DNA of 64,000 nt from Arthrobacter sp. MN05-02 (GCA_004001285.1 AP018697.1:1736001-1800000), one strand, 5' to 3'. Shown: positions 52,443-61,212, counted from the stretch's first letter. The notes: generated by a model from the letters alone, not told the origin. Program-made: numbers and translations.

Positions 52443-55259
52443 ATGAGCACCCCCGCGGAGAGATACGCAGCTGCCAAGGCCCGCACGGAACACTCGCGGA
52501 CGCAGCTGTTCCATTTCGAGCGGACCCTCGACTTCGAGCTCGACCCGTTCCAGCGGGAGGCCTGTACCGCCCTCGAGGCAGGCCGGGGGGTACTGGTCGC
52601 CGCCCCCACGGGCGCCGGAAAGACCGTGGTGGGCGAGTTCGCGGTGTTTCTGGCGCTGCAGCACGGCCTGAAGGCGTTCTACACCACGCCGATCAAGGCG
52701 CTCAGCAACCAGAAGTACTCCGAGCTCGCCGCCGTGCACGGCAACGACCGCGTCGGTCTGCTCACGGGCGACACGAGCATCAATCCGGACGCCGACGTGA
52801 TCGTGATGACCACCGAGGTGCTGCGCAACATGCTCTACGCCAACTCGGACGCCCTCGACAACCTGGGATACGTGGTGATGGACGAGGTCCACTACCTCGC
52901 GGACCGGTTCAGGGGCGCGGTGTGGGAGGAAGTGATCATCCACCTGCCCACCGAGGTGAAGCTGGTGTCCCTGAGTGCGACCGTCTCCAATGCGGAGGAG
53001 TTCGGTGCGTGGCTGGACACCGTCCGCGGCGACACCGACGTCGTCGTCTCCGAACACCGCCCGGTTCCCCTCTGGCAGCACGTCATGGTCGGCCAGAGCC
53101 TGATCGACCTGTTCGCGGGCGATGTCGCCTTCGACGAGGCCGCGCCGGCCGGCACGGACGCCGGGGCACGGAACCAGTACGACGTGAACCCCGAACTGCT
53201 CGAACTGGCCAGCAACGAGATCCGCCTGAACCAGCGTGCCAACTGGGGTGGCGGGCGGCGCGGAGGACCGCGGAACGGGCGGGGCGGACCCGCGCAGACG
53301 GCCGTCCGCCGTGCGACGCGCCCGCAGGTCATCAGCGCGCTCGACCGGGCCGACCTGCTCCCGGCCATCACCTTCATCTTCTCGAGGGCCGGCTGTGAAG
53401 CGGCCGTCACGCAGTGCCTCCATGCCGGGCTGTGGCTCACCACCGAGGACGAACGCGACGAGATCAGCGAGACCATCGACGAGGCCACGATGGACATCCC
53501 GCGTGACGACCTCGAGATCCTGGGCTTCTGGACGTGGCGGGAGGGGCTCATCCGCGGCTTCACGGCGCACCACGCGGGAATGCTGCCCACCTTCAAGGAG
53601 ATCGTCGAGCGGCTGTTCGCGGCCGGGCTCGTCAAGGCGGTCTTCGCGACGGAGACCCTCGCGCTCGGCGTGAACATGCCCGCTCGGACCGTCGTCCTGG
53701 AGAAGCTCGACAAGTTCAACGGCGAGGCCCATGTGAACGTCACCGCGGGGGAGTACACGCAGCTCACCGGCCGGGCCGGCCGGCGCGGGATCGACGTCGA
53801 GGGCCATGCCGTCGTGCTGTGGCAGCCGGGCACGGACCCCGGTGCCGTGGCAGGGCTCGCCTCACGTCGCACCTACCCCCTGAACTCGAGCTTCCGGCCC
53901 ACCTACAACATGAGCATCAACCTCATGGCGCAGTTCGGGCAGGAGCGGTCGCGGGAGATCCTCGAGACGTCCTTCGCCCAGTTCCAGGCGGACCGCTCGG
54001 TGGTGGGCCTGGCCAAGCAGGTGCGCAGCCGCGAGGAATCGCTCAAGGGCTACGAGAAATCCATGACGTGCCATCTCGGCGACTTCCGCGAATACGCGAA
54101 CCTCCGGCGCGAACTGTCCGACCTCGAGTCGCGCGCATCGCGGGACAAGTCGCGGTCGCTGCGGTCGGCGGCGGAGTCGTCACTGGAGTCGCTCCGGCCC
54201 GGTGACGTGATCGACGTCCCCGGAGGGCGGAGCCAGGGATACGCCGTGGTGCTGGACAGCGACACGTCGCGTGAGCCGCGGCCCACCGTCCTCACGCTCG
54301 AGACGCAGATCCGCCGCGTGGGGGTGCAGGACCTCGACGGTCCCGTGGAAGTCCTCTCCCGCATCCGGATCCCGAAGCACTTCAGCGCGCGCAGCCCGAA
54401 GGACCGCCGCGACCTGACGTCCTCGCTCCGGAACGCACTGCAGGAGAAGCGGCCGCCGCGGCGCGGTGCCGGCCGGGTCGCGGACGGCTACTCGGCATCG
54501 GCGGCCGCGGAGGAGCGTGCCATCACCGATCTGCGGCGCCGGCTCCGAGCGCACCCCTGCCACGGGTGCAGCGAACGGGAACAGCACGCGCGCTGGGCCG
54601 AGCGCTGGTTCAAGCTGCGCCGGGAGACCGACAAGCTGGGCGGGCAGATCCGGGGCCGTACCAACACGATCGCCAAGACGTTCGACCGCGTCTCCGAGGT
54701 CCTCGCCCACTACGGCTACCTCGAGTACACGGACGAGGGCGTTTTCGTCAGTGCCTCCGGCCAGAAGCTCCGGCGGATCTACGGCGAGAAGGACCTGCTG
54801 ATCGCGCTGTGCATCGAGGAGGGCGCCTTCGCCGATCTCGACGCCGCCGAACTCGCCGCCCTCACCACGGTCCTCGTCTACCAGGCCAAGCGCGAGGAGC
54901 GCGGCGTCCGGCCCGTGATGCCGAGCGTGTCGCTGGAGGGGTCGGTAGAGACCATCATCCGCCAGTGGTCCCAGCTCAACGACGTCGAGGAGCAGCACCG
55001 GCTCCCCGTGACGAGTGAACCCGAACTCTCGCTCGTGTGGCCGATGTTCAAGTGGGCCCAGGGCAGGTCCCTCCAGGCGGCCCTGAGCGGCACGGAACTC
55101 GCGGCCGGCGACTTCGTGCGGTGGTCGAAGCAGGTCATCGACCTCCTGGACCAACTGGCCAAGGTGCCGGACCTGCCGGGAAACCTGCAGCAGACCTGCG
55201 TGCGGGCGATCAGGCTGATCCGTCGTGGCGTGGTGGCATACTCGAACATCAGTGAGTAG
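52443..55259 (+). CDS. helY: Ski2-like DEAD/DEAH-box RNA helicase HelY
   Basis: ATP-dependent helicase of superfamily 2, related to Mtr4/Ski2. The 938-residue protein has PFQREACTALEAGRGVLVAAPTGAGKTVVGE (Walker A), TTPIKALSNQKY (Ia), DEVHYLAD (DEVH box), LSATVSNAEEF (III), HHAGMLPTFKEIVERLF and QLTGRAGRRGID (VI), then a C-terminal DSHCT-like domain (VLVYQAKREERG to the end). It closes the pafBC-tat block as in mycobacteria. TAGGGT (52430-52435) is 7 nt before the ATG, again a leaderless-type start. Substrate RNA unknown. Confidence 0.93.
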   Translation: MSTPAERYAAAKARTEHSRTQLFHFERTLDFELDPFQREACTALEAGRGVLVAAPTGAGKTVVGEFAVFLALQHGLKAFYTTPIKALSNQKYSELAAVHGNDRVGLLTGDTSINPDADVIVMTTEVLRNMLYANSDALDNLGYVVMDEVHYLADRFRGAVWEEVIIHLPTEVKLVSLSATVSNAEEFGAWLDTVRGDTDVVVSEHRPVPLWQHVMVGQSLIDLFAGDVAFDEAAPAGTDAGARNQYDVNPELLELASNEIRLNQRANWGGGRRGGPRNGRGGPAQTAVRRATRPQVISALDRADLLPAITFIFSRAGCEAAVTQCLHAGLWLTTEDERDEISETIDEATMDIPRDDLEILGFWTWREGLIRGFTAHHAGMLPTFKEIVERLFAAGLVKAVFATETLALGVNMPARTVVLEKLDKFNGEAHVNVTAGEYTQLTGRAGRRGIDVEGHAVVLWQPGTDPGAVAGLASRRTYPLNSSFRPTYNMSINLMAQFGQERSREILETSFAQFQADRSVVGLAKQVRSREESLKGYEKSMTCHLGDFREYANLRRELSDLESRASRDKSRSLRSAAESSLESLRPGDVIDVPGGRSQGYAVVLDSDTSREPRPTVLTLETQIRRVGVQDLDGPVEVLSRIRIPKHFSARSPKDRRDLTSSLRNALQEKRPPRRGAGRVADGYSASAAAEERAITDLRRRLRAHPCHGCSEREQHARWAERWFKLRRETDKLGGQIRGRTNTIAKTFDRVSEVLAHYGYLEYTDEGVFVSASGQKLRRIYGEKDLLIALCIEEGAFADLDAAELAALTTVLVYQAKREERGVRPVMPSVSLEGSVETIIRQWSQLNDVEEQHRLPVTSEPELSLVWPMFKWAQGRSLQAALSGTELAAGDFVRWSKQVIDLLDQLAKVPDLPGNLQQTCVRAIRLIRRGVVAYSNISE

Positions 55260-55304
55260 TCCCGCGTCGGGACACACCGACCACAGAAAGTCTCCTGCAC
55301 CACC

Positions 55305-56945
55305 ATGCCGAATCCGAACCGCCCCCTGCCCGTCCTCTACCGCAACGGGTCCGTGTACAGCCCCGCTGATCCCTTCGCGACCGCGATGCTCGTCGACGGG
55401 TCGACGGTGGCCTGGGTCGGGTCCGAGCACGCCGCCGCGAACCTCGCCGGCCCCGACGTGCGCACCGTGGACCTCGACGGCGCACTAGTCACGCCCGGAT
55501 TCGTCGACGCCCACACGCACACCACCGAGACGGGTATCGCCCTCGGCTCGATCGACCTGACCACCTGCCGCTCGCTCGATGCCCTGCTCGACGCGGTGGC
55601 CGGTGCGGCGGCGTCCGGGGCGTCCACGATCCTCGGCTTCGGCTGGGACGAGTCCCAGTGGCCGGAGAAGCGGGTTCCGACGGCCGCCGAGCTCGATCGT
55701 GCGGGCGACGGCGCCTTCGTCTACCTCGTACGGGCCGACATCCACTCGGCCGTCGTGTCGGGGAGCCTCGCCGCGGCACTCGGCCTCGCCGGGGTCGACG
55801 GGTGGGACGACGGGTTCGTCGTCCGTGCGGCGCACGAGGCCGCCCGCCAGGCGACGCGCAACCTCACCCCGGAGCAGCGCCGGACCTACCAGCAGGCCGC
55901 CCTGCGGCACGCTGCCACCCGGGGGTACGTCGCGGTCACCGAGATGGCCGCCCCGCACATCGCACCGCGGGAGGACCTCGAGATGCTGCTCTCGATCGAC
56001 GGTCCTCAGGGCGGACTCGCCCTTCCGGAGGTGATCCCGTACTGGGCGCAACGCACCTCGTCGCGGGACGAGGTGCGTGAGCTGATGAAGGGCTTCGGCG
56101 GTCGCCTCGCAGGGCTCGCCGGCGACCTCAACGTCGACGGCTCCATCGGTTCGCGGACGGCGGCCCTGCGCGAACCCTACAGCGACGACCCGGCGAACCA
56201 CGGCACGCTCTACCTGACGGAGGACGACGTCGCCGCCCACCTGCTCGCGACCACCGCCGAGACCGTCCAGGCGGGATTCCACGTCATCGGCGACGCCGGG
56301 CTCGACGTCGTCCTGAGCGGCCTGGAGGCGACGGCGCGCGAGCTCGGCGTCGAGGAGGTGCGCCGCTCACGCCACCGCCTGGAACACGTCGAGCTCGCCG
56401 ACGATGCCGCGATCGCCGCACTGGTGCACTACGGCGTCGCCGTCAGCGGACAACCCGCCTTCGATGCGCTGTGGGGCCGGCAGGGCGAACTGTACGAGCA
56501 GCGCCTGGGGGAGCGCAGGGTCGGGATGAACCGCTTCGCCTCACTGCTGTCCGCGGGCGTGCTCGTGGCGCTCGGATCCGACAGTCCGGTGACGCCGCTC
56601 GATCCATGGGCGTCCGTGCGTGCCTGCCTGCAGCACAGCACCGCCTCGGAGACCATCTCCGCCCGGGCCGCGTTCATCGCGCACACCCGGGCGAGCTGGC
56701 GCCTCTCGGGCCGCAGTCCGATGATGGGGCAGCTCGCGCCCGGCACCCCTGCGTCCTTCGCCGTCTGGAAGGTGGACGAGCTCATGGTGCAGACACCGGA
56801 CAACCGCGTCCAGTCCTGGAGCACGGACCCCCGGGCGGGCACTCCGCTGCTGCCGGCGCTGGACACGGAGAACGCGCCGTCGTGCCTGGAGACGGTGCAC
56901 GACGGGCGCCGGCTGTACGCCGCCGCGGAGTTCGCAGCCGCGTAG
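55305..56945 (+). CDS. YtcJ-like metal-dependent amidohydrolase
   Basis: A 546-residue amidohydrolase-superfamily protein (COG1574 type). It has the small beta-sandwich domain at both ends, the metal site GFVDAHTHTTETG (HxH) early, the long family insertion, and GFHVIGDAGLDVVL, RHRLEHVELADDAAI and ALGSDSPVTPLDPW (Asp) further on. Members hydrolyse N-acyl or formamide-type bonds, but substrates are mostly unknown. Cytoplasmic. Start ATG 55305, 45 bp after helY; no Shine-Dalgarno beyond AGAAAG 13 nt upstream. A perfect hairpin follows at 56985-57028. Confidence 0.85.
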   Translation: MPNPNRPLPVLYRNGSVYSPADPFATAMLVDGSTVAWVGSEHAAANLAGPDVRTVDLDGALVTPGFVDAHTHTTETGIALGSIDLTTCRSLDALLDAVAGAAASGASTILGFGWDESQWPEKRVPTAAELDRAGDGAFVYLVRADIHSAVVSGSLAAALGLAGVDGWDDGFVVRAAHEAARQATRNLTPEQRRTYQQAALRHAATRGYVAVTEMAAPHIAPREDLEMLLSIDGPQGGLALPEVIPYWAQRTSSRDEVRELMKGFGGRLAGLAGDLNVDGSIGSRTAALREPYSDDPANHGTLYLTEDDVAAHLLATTAETVQAGFHVIGDAGLDVVLSGLEATARELGVEEVRRSRHRLEHVELADDAAIAALVHYGVAVSGQPAFDALWGRQGELYEQRLGERRVGMNRFASLLSAGVLVALGSDSPVTPLDPWASVRACLQHSTASETISARAAFIAHTRASWRLSGRSPMMGQLAPGTPASFAVWKVDELMVQTPDNRVQSWSTDPRAGTPLLPALDTENAPSCLETVHDGRRLYAAAEFAAA

Positions 56946-56984
56946 AACTGCCCGCACCCCCGATTCCGCGGCCCGCCGGTGACC

Positions 56985-57028
56985 GCCGTCTGACCTGCGC
57001 AAAGACCCGTCGTCGCAGGTCAGACGGC
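56985..57028 (+). terminator. Terminator after the amidohydrolase gene
   Basis: A 15-bp perfect stem (56985-56999 with 57014-57028, GCCGTCTGACCTGCG and complement), loop of 15 nt. Only 2 nt later a TTGACA -35 box begins, so it insulates the downstream transcript. Confidence 0.75.
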
Positions 57029-57030
57029 TG

Positions 57031-57285
57031 TTGACAGCTCCTGCAGAGCACGTAAGCTTTTGGCCTACGGGTTGGAGGAACTCCCACGGGAGGAAACCTG
57101 GCCGGCCTTCACGAGCGCAACGCATCGGCCTTTCTCATGGCGCGCGTTGCCCTTCCAGGCGGAGCCGGCACTTCCAAGGGCAGGTCCACGCATCGGTAGA
57201 GAACGGTGCCGCCATGCGTATTGGCATCGGTACGAAGATGCGTGGATCTGCCGGCCCGGCCACCCCGGGAAACGGGCCGGCCCTT
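57031..57285 (+). ncRNA. Candidate structured non-coding RNA with its own promoter and terminator
   Basis: TTGACA (57031-57036) and TAAGCT (57053-57058) form a -35/-10 pair with a 16-bp spacer. The following 220 nt contain no plausible protein but several mutually compatible stems: CCTGG/CCAGG (57097-57101 / 57155-57159) enclosing GCAACGC/GCGTTGC (57117-57123 / 57144-57150), and CCACGCATC/GATGCGTGG (57186-57194 / 57237-57245) enclosing GGTGCC/GGCATC (57205-57210 / 57223-57228). A final stem GCCGGCCCG/CGGGCCGGC (57250-57258 / 57273-57281) is followed by CCTTTCC and looks like a terminator. I do not recognise the family: it is not RNase P, tmRNA, SRP RNA or 6C RNA. It could instead be a leader of the mannosyltransferase gene. 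Confidence 0.5.
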
Positions 57286-57382
57286 TCCGGGGGTGCCGCG
57301 ACGGTCGCCTATACTTGCAGACTGGCTCCGGTACGGAGTCCGTCCCTGCGCGATGCGCGTCCCGATGGAAAGGCCCACCTGC

Positions 57383-58108
57383 GTGCGAGTCGTCACGATC
57401 ATCCCCACCTACAACGAGATCGAATCGCTCCCACTGACCCTCGCCCGCCTCCGGGCCGCCGTCCCCGCGTCCGACGTCCTCATCGTGGACGACAACAGCC
57501 CCGACGGCACGGGTGACCTCGCGGATCGTGCCGCTGCCGCCGACGCCCAGGTGCACGTGCTGCACCGGGAGGGCAAGGAGGGCCTCGGCGCCGCCTACAT
57601 CGCCGGTTTCCGGTGGGGCCTGGACCGGGACTACGACGTCCTCGTGGAGATGGACGCCGATGGTTCCCACAGGCCCGAGCAGCTGCAGGACCTCCTCGAT
57701 GCCGTGGATCGGGCCGACCTCGTAATCGGCAGCCGCTGGGTTCCCGGTGGCACCGTGGTCAACTGGCCGGCCCACCGCAAGCTCCTCTCGCGTGGGGGCA
57801 GCACCTATTCCCGCCTGATGCTCGGACTGCCCGTACGCGACATCACCGCCGGGTTCCGGGCCTTCCGCCGGTCGACGCTGGAGAGCCTCGATCTCTCCGC
57901 CGTCGAGTCCGTGGGCTACGGCTTCCAGGTGGACATGACCTTCCGGTTCGCGCGCGCCGGCCTCACCATCGTCGAGGTACCCATCACCTTCGTGGAGCGC
58001 GAGCTCGGGGCATCAAAGATGAGCGGCAACATCGTGTTCGAAGCCATCGCCAATGTCACCCGCTGGGGGCTCGCGGCCCGGTGGGCCACGCTCACCGGGC
58101 GTCGCTGA
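57383..58108 (+). CDS. ppm1: Polyprenol monophosphomannose synthase (GT2)
   Basis: Transfers mannose from GDP-mannose to polyprenyl phosphate on the inner membrane face, giving the mannose donor for lipoglycans and for protein O-mannosylation. The 241-residue GT2 domain has IIPTYNEIESLPLTL, VLIVDDNSPDGTGDLAD (DD), GLGAAYIAGFRWGL, VEMDADGSHRPEQL (DxD-like DAD), GSRWVPGG and DITAGFRAFRR. It lacks the lipid acyltransferase domain fused in M. tuberculosis Ppm1. GTG 57383 has GGAAAGG 9 nt upstream; TATACT (57310-57315) may be its own -10 box. Convergent with rbpA, as in mycobacteria (Rv2051c/Rv2050). Confidence 0.92.
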   Translation: MRVVTIIPTYNEIESLPLTLARLRAAVPASDVLIVDDNSPDGTGDLADRAAAADAQVHVLHREGKEGLGAAYIAGFRWGLDRDYDVLVEMDADGSHRPEQLQDLLDAVDRADLVIGSRWVPGGTVVNWPAHRKLLSRGGSTYSRLMLGLPVRDITAGFRAFRRSTLESLDLSAVESVGYGFQVDMTFRFARAGLTIVEVPITFVERELGASKMSGNIVFEAIANVTRWGLAARWATLTGRR

Positions 58109-58117
58109 AGCGCACGG

Positions 58118-58163
58118 ACCCATGAAAAAGGCACCCGCCGCGGCGGGTGCCTTTTTCATGGGT
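58118..58163. terminator. Perfect bidirectional terminator between ppm1 and rbpA
   Basis: A 46-bp perfect palindrome, 23 bases each side of the 58140/58141 junction, core CACCCGCCGCGGCGGGTG, with A5 and T5 tracts on the flanks so that each strand ends in U residues. Confidence 0.93.
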
Positions 58164-58171
58164 ATGCAGAG

Positions 58172-58519
58172 TTACGCCGAGCGGCGTTCTCCGCGGCGCT
58201 CACGCAGGATCGTCAGGCGGTCCTGGAGGATCTGCTCGAGTTCCTCGACCGACCGGCGCTCGAGGAGCATGTCCCAGTGGGTGCGGACGGGCTTGTCGTT
58301 CGAGGTGTCCGGCTTCTCTCCGTCGACGAGGAGGGCTTCCTTGCCGGTCTTCGAGACCCACGTGGCCGGGATGTCGGCCTCCGAGGAGAAGGTCACGAGG
58401 ACCCGCTCGCCGTCCTCGCACCGGTACTCCACCCGCTGACGGGGAGCAGGTTCGACGCCGGACTCCGTTTCCATCGACTGCGCACCGAGGCGCATGCCGC
58501 GCAGGCTGCGATCGCTCAT
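58172..58519 (-). CDS. rbpA: RNA polymerase-binding protein RbpA
   Basis: Actinobacterial general transcription factor that binds RNA polymerase and group I/II sigma factors and stabilises open complexes. The 115-residue protein has an N-terminal tail (MSDRSLRGMRLGAQSMETES), the core VEYRCEDGERVLVTFSSEADIPATWVSKTGKEALLV, the basic linker DNKPVRT-like NDKPVRTHWDM and the sigma-interaction helix LLERRSVEELEQILQDRL. Only one Cys is present, so the core is probably not zinc-bound. ATG 58519 has AGGAGAG 5 nt upstream. A SigR/SigH-type promoter lies 125 nt upstream. Confidence 0.96.
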   Translation of the reverse strand: MSDRSLRGMRLGAQSMETESGVEPAPRQRVEYRCEDGERVLVTFSSEADIPATWVSKTGKEALLVDGEKPDTSNDKPVRTHWDMLLERRSVEELEQILQDRLTILRERRGERRSA

Positions 58520-58643
58520 GATTCTCTCCTAGTCACCGTGGCCTCCCGTCTACCGGGCTGCCGTTACCGCTGTCTCTCACCGGAGTCGTAGCCGATCTCC
58601 GGTACCCGCGATCGCCGTCGGGCGAAAGGGAAGCTGTCCGTAT

Positions 58644-58669
58644 AACACCCCGTACCGCGCAGATGTTCC
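58644..58669 (-). promoter_or_regulatory. SigR/SigH-type (disulfide-stress) promoter of rbpA
   Basis: On the minus strand GGAAC (58669-58665) and GTT (58646-58644) are separated by exactly 18 nt, matching the GGAAY-N18-GTT consensus of SigR (Streptomyces) and SigH (mycobacteria). rbpA is a known SigR target in Streptomyces. A TATACT on the same strand further upstream (about 58698-58703) could be a second, housekeeping promoter. Confidence 0.7.
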
Positions 58670-58747
58670 TGCCGGGGAAGGGGTAAACACCTAAGTATAC
58701 AGCCGGGCCCCGAGCGCCGGTGAGCTCCGGCTGGGATCGGTCGTGGC

Positions 58748-59680
58748 TCAGGTGCGTGAGACCGCCTCGGGCCCGTCGGAGGGGGAGTCCGGGGAGGTGG
58801 TGCCGAGGACGCTGCCGATGCCCTTCAATGCCTCGCCGACCTCGCTCGGGATGATCCAGAGCTTGTTCGCGGAGCCGTCCGCGAGTTTGGGCAGTGTCTG
58901 CAGGTACTGGTAGGCGAGCAGCTTCTGCGTCGGGTTGCCCTTGTGGATGGCGTCGAACACCTTGTGGATGGCCTGCGCCTCGCCGTCGGCGCGCAGGATC
59001 GCGGCCTTCGCGTCACCCTCGGCGGCAAGGATGGCGGCCTGGCGCTGGCCCTCCGCCGTGAGGATCTGGGACTGCTTGGTACCCTCCGCCGTCAGGATCG
59101 CGGCGCGGCGGTCACGTTCGGCGCGCATCTGCTTCTCCATGGAGTCCTGGATGGAGTGCGGCGGATCGATCGCCTTGAGTTCCACGCGGCCGACGCGGAT
59201 GCCCCAGCGGCCCGTCGCCTCGTCGAGCACGCCGCGGAGCTGGCCGTTGATCTGGTCGCGGGAGGTCAGGGCCTCCTCGAGGTTGAGTCCGCCGACCACG
59301 TTCCGCAGCGTCGTCGTCGTGAGCTGTTCGACGGCCTGGATGTAGTTGGCGATCTCGTAGGTCGCCGCGCGCGGGTCGGTCACCTGGAAGTAGACCACCG
59401 TGTCGATGGACACCACGAGGTTGTCCTCGGTGATCACGGGCTGCGGCGGGAAGGACACCACCTGCTCGCGGAGGTCGAGCAGCGGCAGCAGCCGGTCGAC
59501 GAACGGGATCAGGATGGTCAGGCCGGGGTTCAGCGTCCGCTGGTACTTACCGAGCCGTTCGACCACGCCTGCGCGCTCCTGCGGGATGATCCTGACGGAC
59601 TTCACGAGTACGACCAGGACGAAGATGATGAGGACGATCAGGACCAGAGTGAGCCCGATCGTCCCGGCGTTGCCGTTCAT
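58748..59680 (-). CDS. SPFH/Band 7 (stomatin/QmcA-like) membrane protein
   Basis: A 310-residue membrane-anchored SPFH protein. One N-terminal membrane helix (TIGLTLVLIVLIIFVLVVLV), then the band-7 domain (IIPQERAGVVERLGKYQRTL, PGLTILIPFVDRLLPLDLRE-like, VVSIDTVVYFQVTDPRAATY, LREVVGG-like TLRNVVGGLNLEEAL) and a coiled coil rich in Ala, Glu and Gln (AILTAEGTKQSQILTAEGQR). Such proteins form large oligomers that organise membrane domains and modulate proteases. An NfeD gene lies directly upstream, a standard pairing. ATG 59680 has AAAGGGG 5 nt upstream. Confidence 0.93.
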   Translation of the reverse strand: MNGNAGTIGLTLVLIVLIIFVLVVLVKSVRIIPQERAGVVERLGKYQRTLNPGLTILIPFVDRLLPLLDLREQVVSFPPQPVITEDNLVVSIDTVVYFQVTDPRAATYEIANYIQAVEQLTTTTLRNVVGGLNLEEALTSRDQINGQLRGVLDEATGRWGIRVGRVELKAIDPPHSIQDSMEKQMRAERDRRAAILTAEGTKQSQILTAEGQRQAAILAAEGDAKAAILRADGEAQAIHKVFDAIHKGNPTQKLLAYQYLQTLPKLADGSANKLWIIPSEVGEALKGIGSVLGTTSPDSPSDGPEAVSRT

Positions 59681-59758
59681 GGATCCCCTTTGTTGTGGTG
59701 GGTGCGCCCTCGGGACCGACGTGCGGCCAGGGCGCGGAAAAGGCGTGGGCGGAGCGCG

Positions 59759-60235
59759 CTATGCCTCGGCGACCGGAGGCAGGGGGCGGTCGGCGACCGG
59801 TTCGACGACGGCGGTGGCGCCGTCGATCCTGGCGACGGAGAGGCGGGTACCGGCGGGAAGCGCCGCGCCGTCGGCGGAGCGGGCAGTCCAGGTGTCACCG
59901 CCGATCTTGACCGTGCCCGAGTGGGCCGTCACGGGCTCCAGAGCGAGGGCGGTGGCGCCGATGAGGCGGTCGATGTTGTTCCGTTGGTCCGCCGGTCCCT
60001 TCTCCAGGTGACGGACGGCGACGGGCCGCACGAGCAGGATCATGAGGAGCGACACCACGGCGAAGACCACGATCTGCAGCACGAACCCCGCACCGGTCAC
60101 GGTCGCCACGAGGGCGGCCAGCGCTCCGACCGACAGCATGATGAAGAACAGGTCGAGGGTGAGGGTCTCCACGGCGGCGAGCCCCAGGAACAGGGCGAGC
60201 CACAGGACCCAGCCGTTAGCGAGCAGCCATTCCAT
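59759..60235 (-). CDS. NfeD-like membrane protein
   Basis: A 158-residue protein with three to four membrane helices (WVLWLALFLGLAAVETLTL, FFIMLSVGALAALVATVTG, FVLQIVVFAVVSLLMILLV) and a C-terminal OB-fold domain (IGATALALEPVTAHSGTVKI to VVEPVAD). This is the short NfeD form lacking the ClpP-like protease domain; it works together with the SPFH protein encoded 78 bp downstream. ATG 60235 is the natural start (MEWLLANGWVLWLALF). First gene of this two-gene unit. Confidence 0.9.
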   Translation of the reverse strand: MEWLLANGWVLWLALFLGLAAVETLTLDLFFIMLSVGALAALVATVTGAGFVLQIVVFAVVSLLMILLVRPVAVRHLEKGPADQRNNIDRLIGATALALEPVTAHSGTVKIGGDTWTARSADGAALPAGTRLSVARIDGATAVVEPVADRPLPPVAEA

Positions 60236-60339
60236 CGAGCATCCCCCTCGTGTCCGCGCCGCTGCCGGCGGCGTCTGCCCTCATTCTGGCAAACGGCGGT
60301 GACATTACCTAGGTCAGCCGGACCCACAGGGCCGAGTTG

Positions 60340-61212
60340 TTACCCTTCCGTGCCGTCCGGAGGGTATCGGGACGGCCTTCGCCGCGACAGCACCTGGACG
60401 GTGAACCGGGCCTCGACCGCGAGAAGGTCCTCCGATGCGTCCGCCGCCGGCCGGGCGGTGGCGGACTTCGCATGGTGGGCCGCAGGCCCCATGGCCAGGG
60501 CCGATCGCGCCAGCTCCCGCGGAAGGTGCATGATGCAGTCGAGGTCCTCGCGGGCCGTCTCGACCAGGGCACCGGCGAAGGCCGTGAGGACGTCGTCCGC
60601 CTTCTGCGGGGGGACGGACAGGAGGGAGCCCACGGCTTCGAGGCCCGCCAGGTGGCCGGGACGCGGTGTCACGACGACCACGCAGCCGCCCGGCGCCAGG
60701 ACCCTCAGGAACTCGTCCGCGTTCCGCGGGGCGAAGATGTTGAGCAGGACGTCCACCGCCTGGTCCGCGACCGGCAGCGGGCGCCAGACGTCCCACACGA
60801 TGCTGATGCCGCCCGGAAGGCGGCGCGCCGCCCGGCGGAGTGCGACCTTCGAGATGTCCAGCGCGACGGGGACCAGGTGCGGCGCGGCCTGCGCGAGCCC
60901 CTCCAGGTAGTAGCCCGTCCCGGCTCCGGCGTCCAGCGCGATCGCGGGCCGCGCGGCATGGCGGAGCGCGGCTGCCACGACCGCCTCCCGGAGAGGGGCG
61001 TAATGGCCCGACGCCAGGAACTCCTCCCGCGCATCCACCATCGTCGCGGTATCGCCCTCGAACGGCGTCCCTCTCCCGGTCAGCAGGTTGTAGTAGCCCT
61101 GGCGGGCGGCGTCGAAGCGGTGGCCGAGGCCGCACGCGAGCGCGCGGGCCGCCTGTCCCAACGGCTGTCCGCAGACCGGACAGAGCAGGAGGTGGTCGGG
61201 GAGATCGGGCAT
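60340..61212 (-). CDS. RlmA-type 23S rRNA (guanine-N1) methyltransferase
   Basis: A 290-residue SAM-dependent methyltransferase with an N-terminal zinc-binding module (LLCPVCGQPLGQAARALACGLGHRFD: CxxC and C/H pair) and then QGYYNLLTGRGTPFEGDTATMV, RREFLASGHY-like REEFLASGHYAPL, SAM loop IALDAGAGTGYYLEGL and PLPVADQAVDVLLNIFAPRNADEFLRVL. This is the RlmA family that methylates G745 or G748 of 23S rRNA; the RlmA(II) type (TlrB) confers tylosin resistance in producers. I cannot choose between the two positions from sequence. Divergent from the S9 peptidase with a 68-bp gap. Confidence 0.85.
   Translation of the reverse strand: MPDLPDHLLLCPVCGQPLGQAARALACGLGHRFDAARQGYYNLLTGRGTPFEGDTATMVDAREEFLASGHYAPLREAVVAAALRHAARPAIALDAGAGTGYYLEGLAQAAPHLVPVALDISKVALRRAARRLPGGISIVWDVWRPLPVADQAVDVLLNIFAPRNADEFLRVLAPGGCVVVVTPRPGHLAGLEAVGSLLSVPPQKADDVLTAFAGALVETAREDLDCIMHLPRELARSALAMGPAAHHAKSATARPAADASEDLLAVEARFTVQVLSRRRPSRYPPDGTEG

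Noticed and set aside
57060..57285. RNase P, tmRNA, SRP or known riboswitch identity for the structured region
   Set aside because: GGAGGAAAC superficially recalls the RNase P GAGGAAAGTCC box, but the rest of the box, the ACAGAAA element and the length do not fit; no T-box, cobalamin, TPP or SAM core was found.
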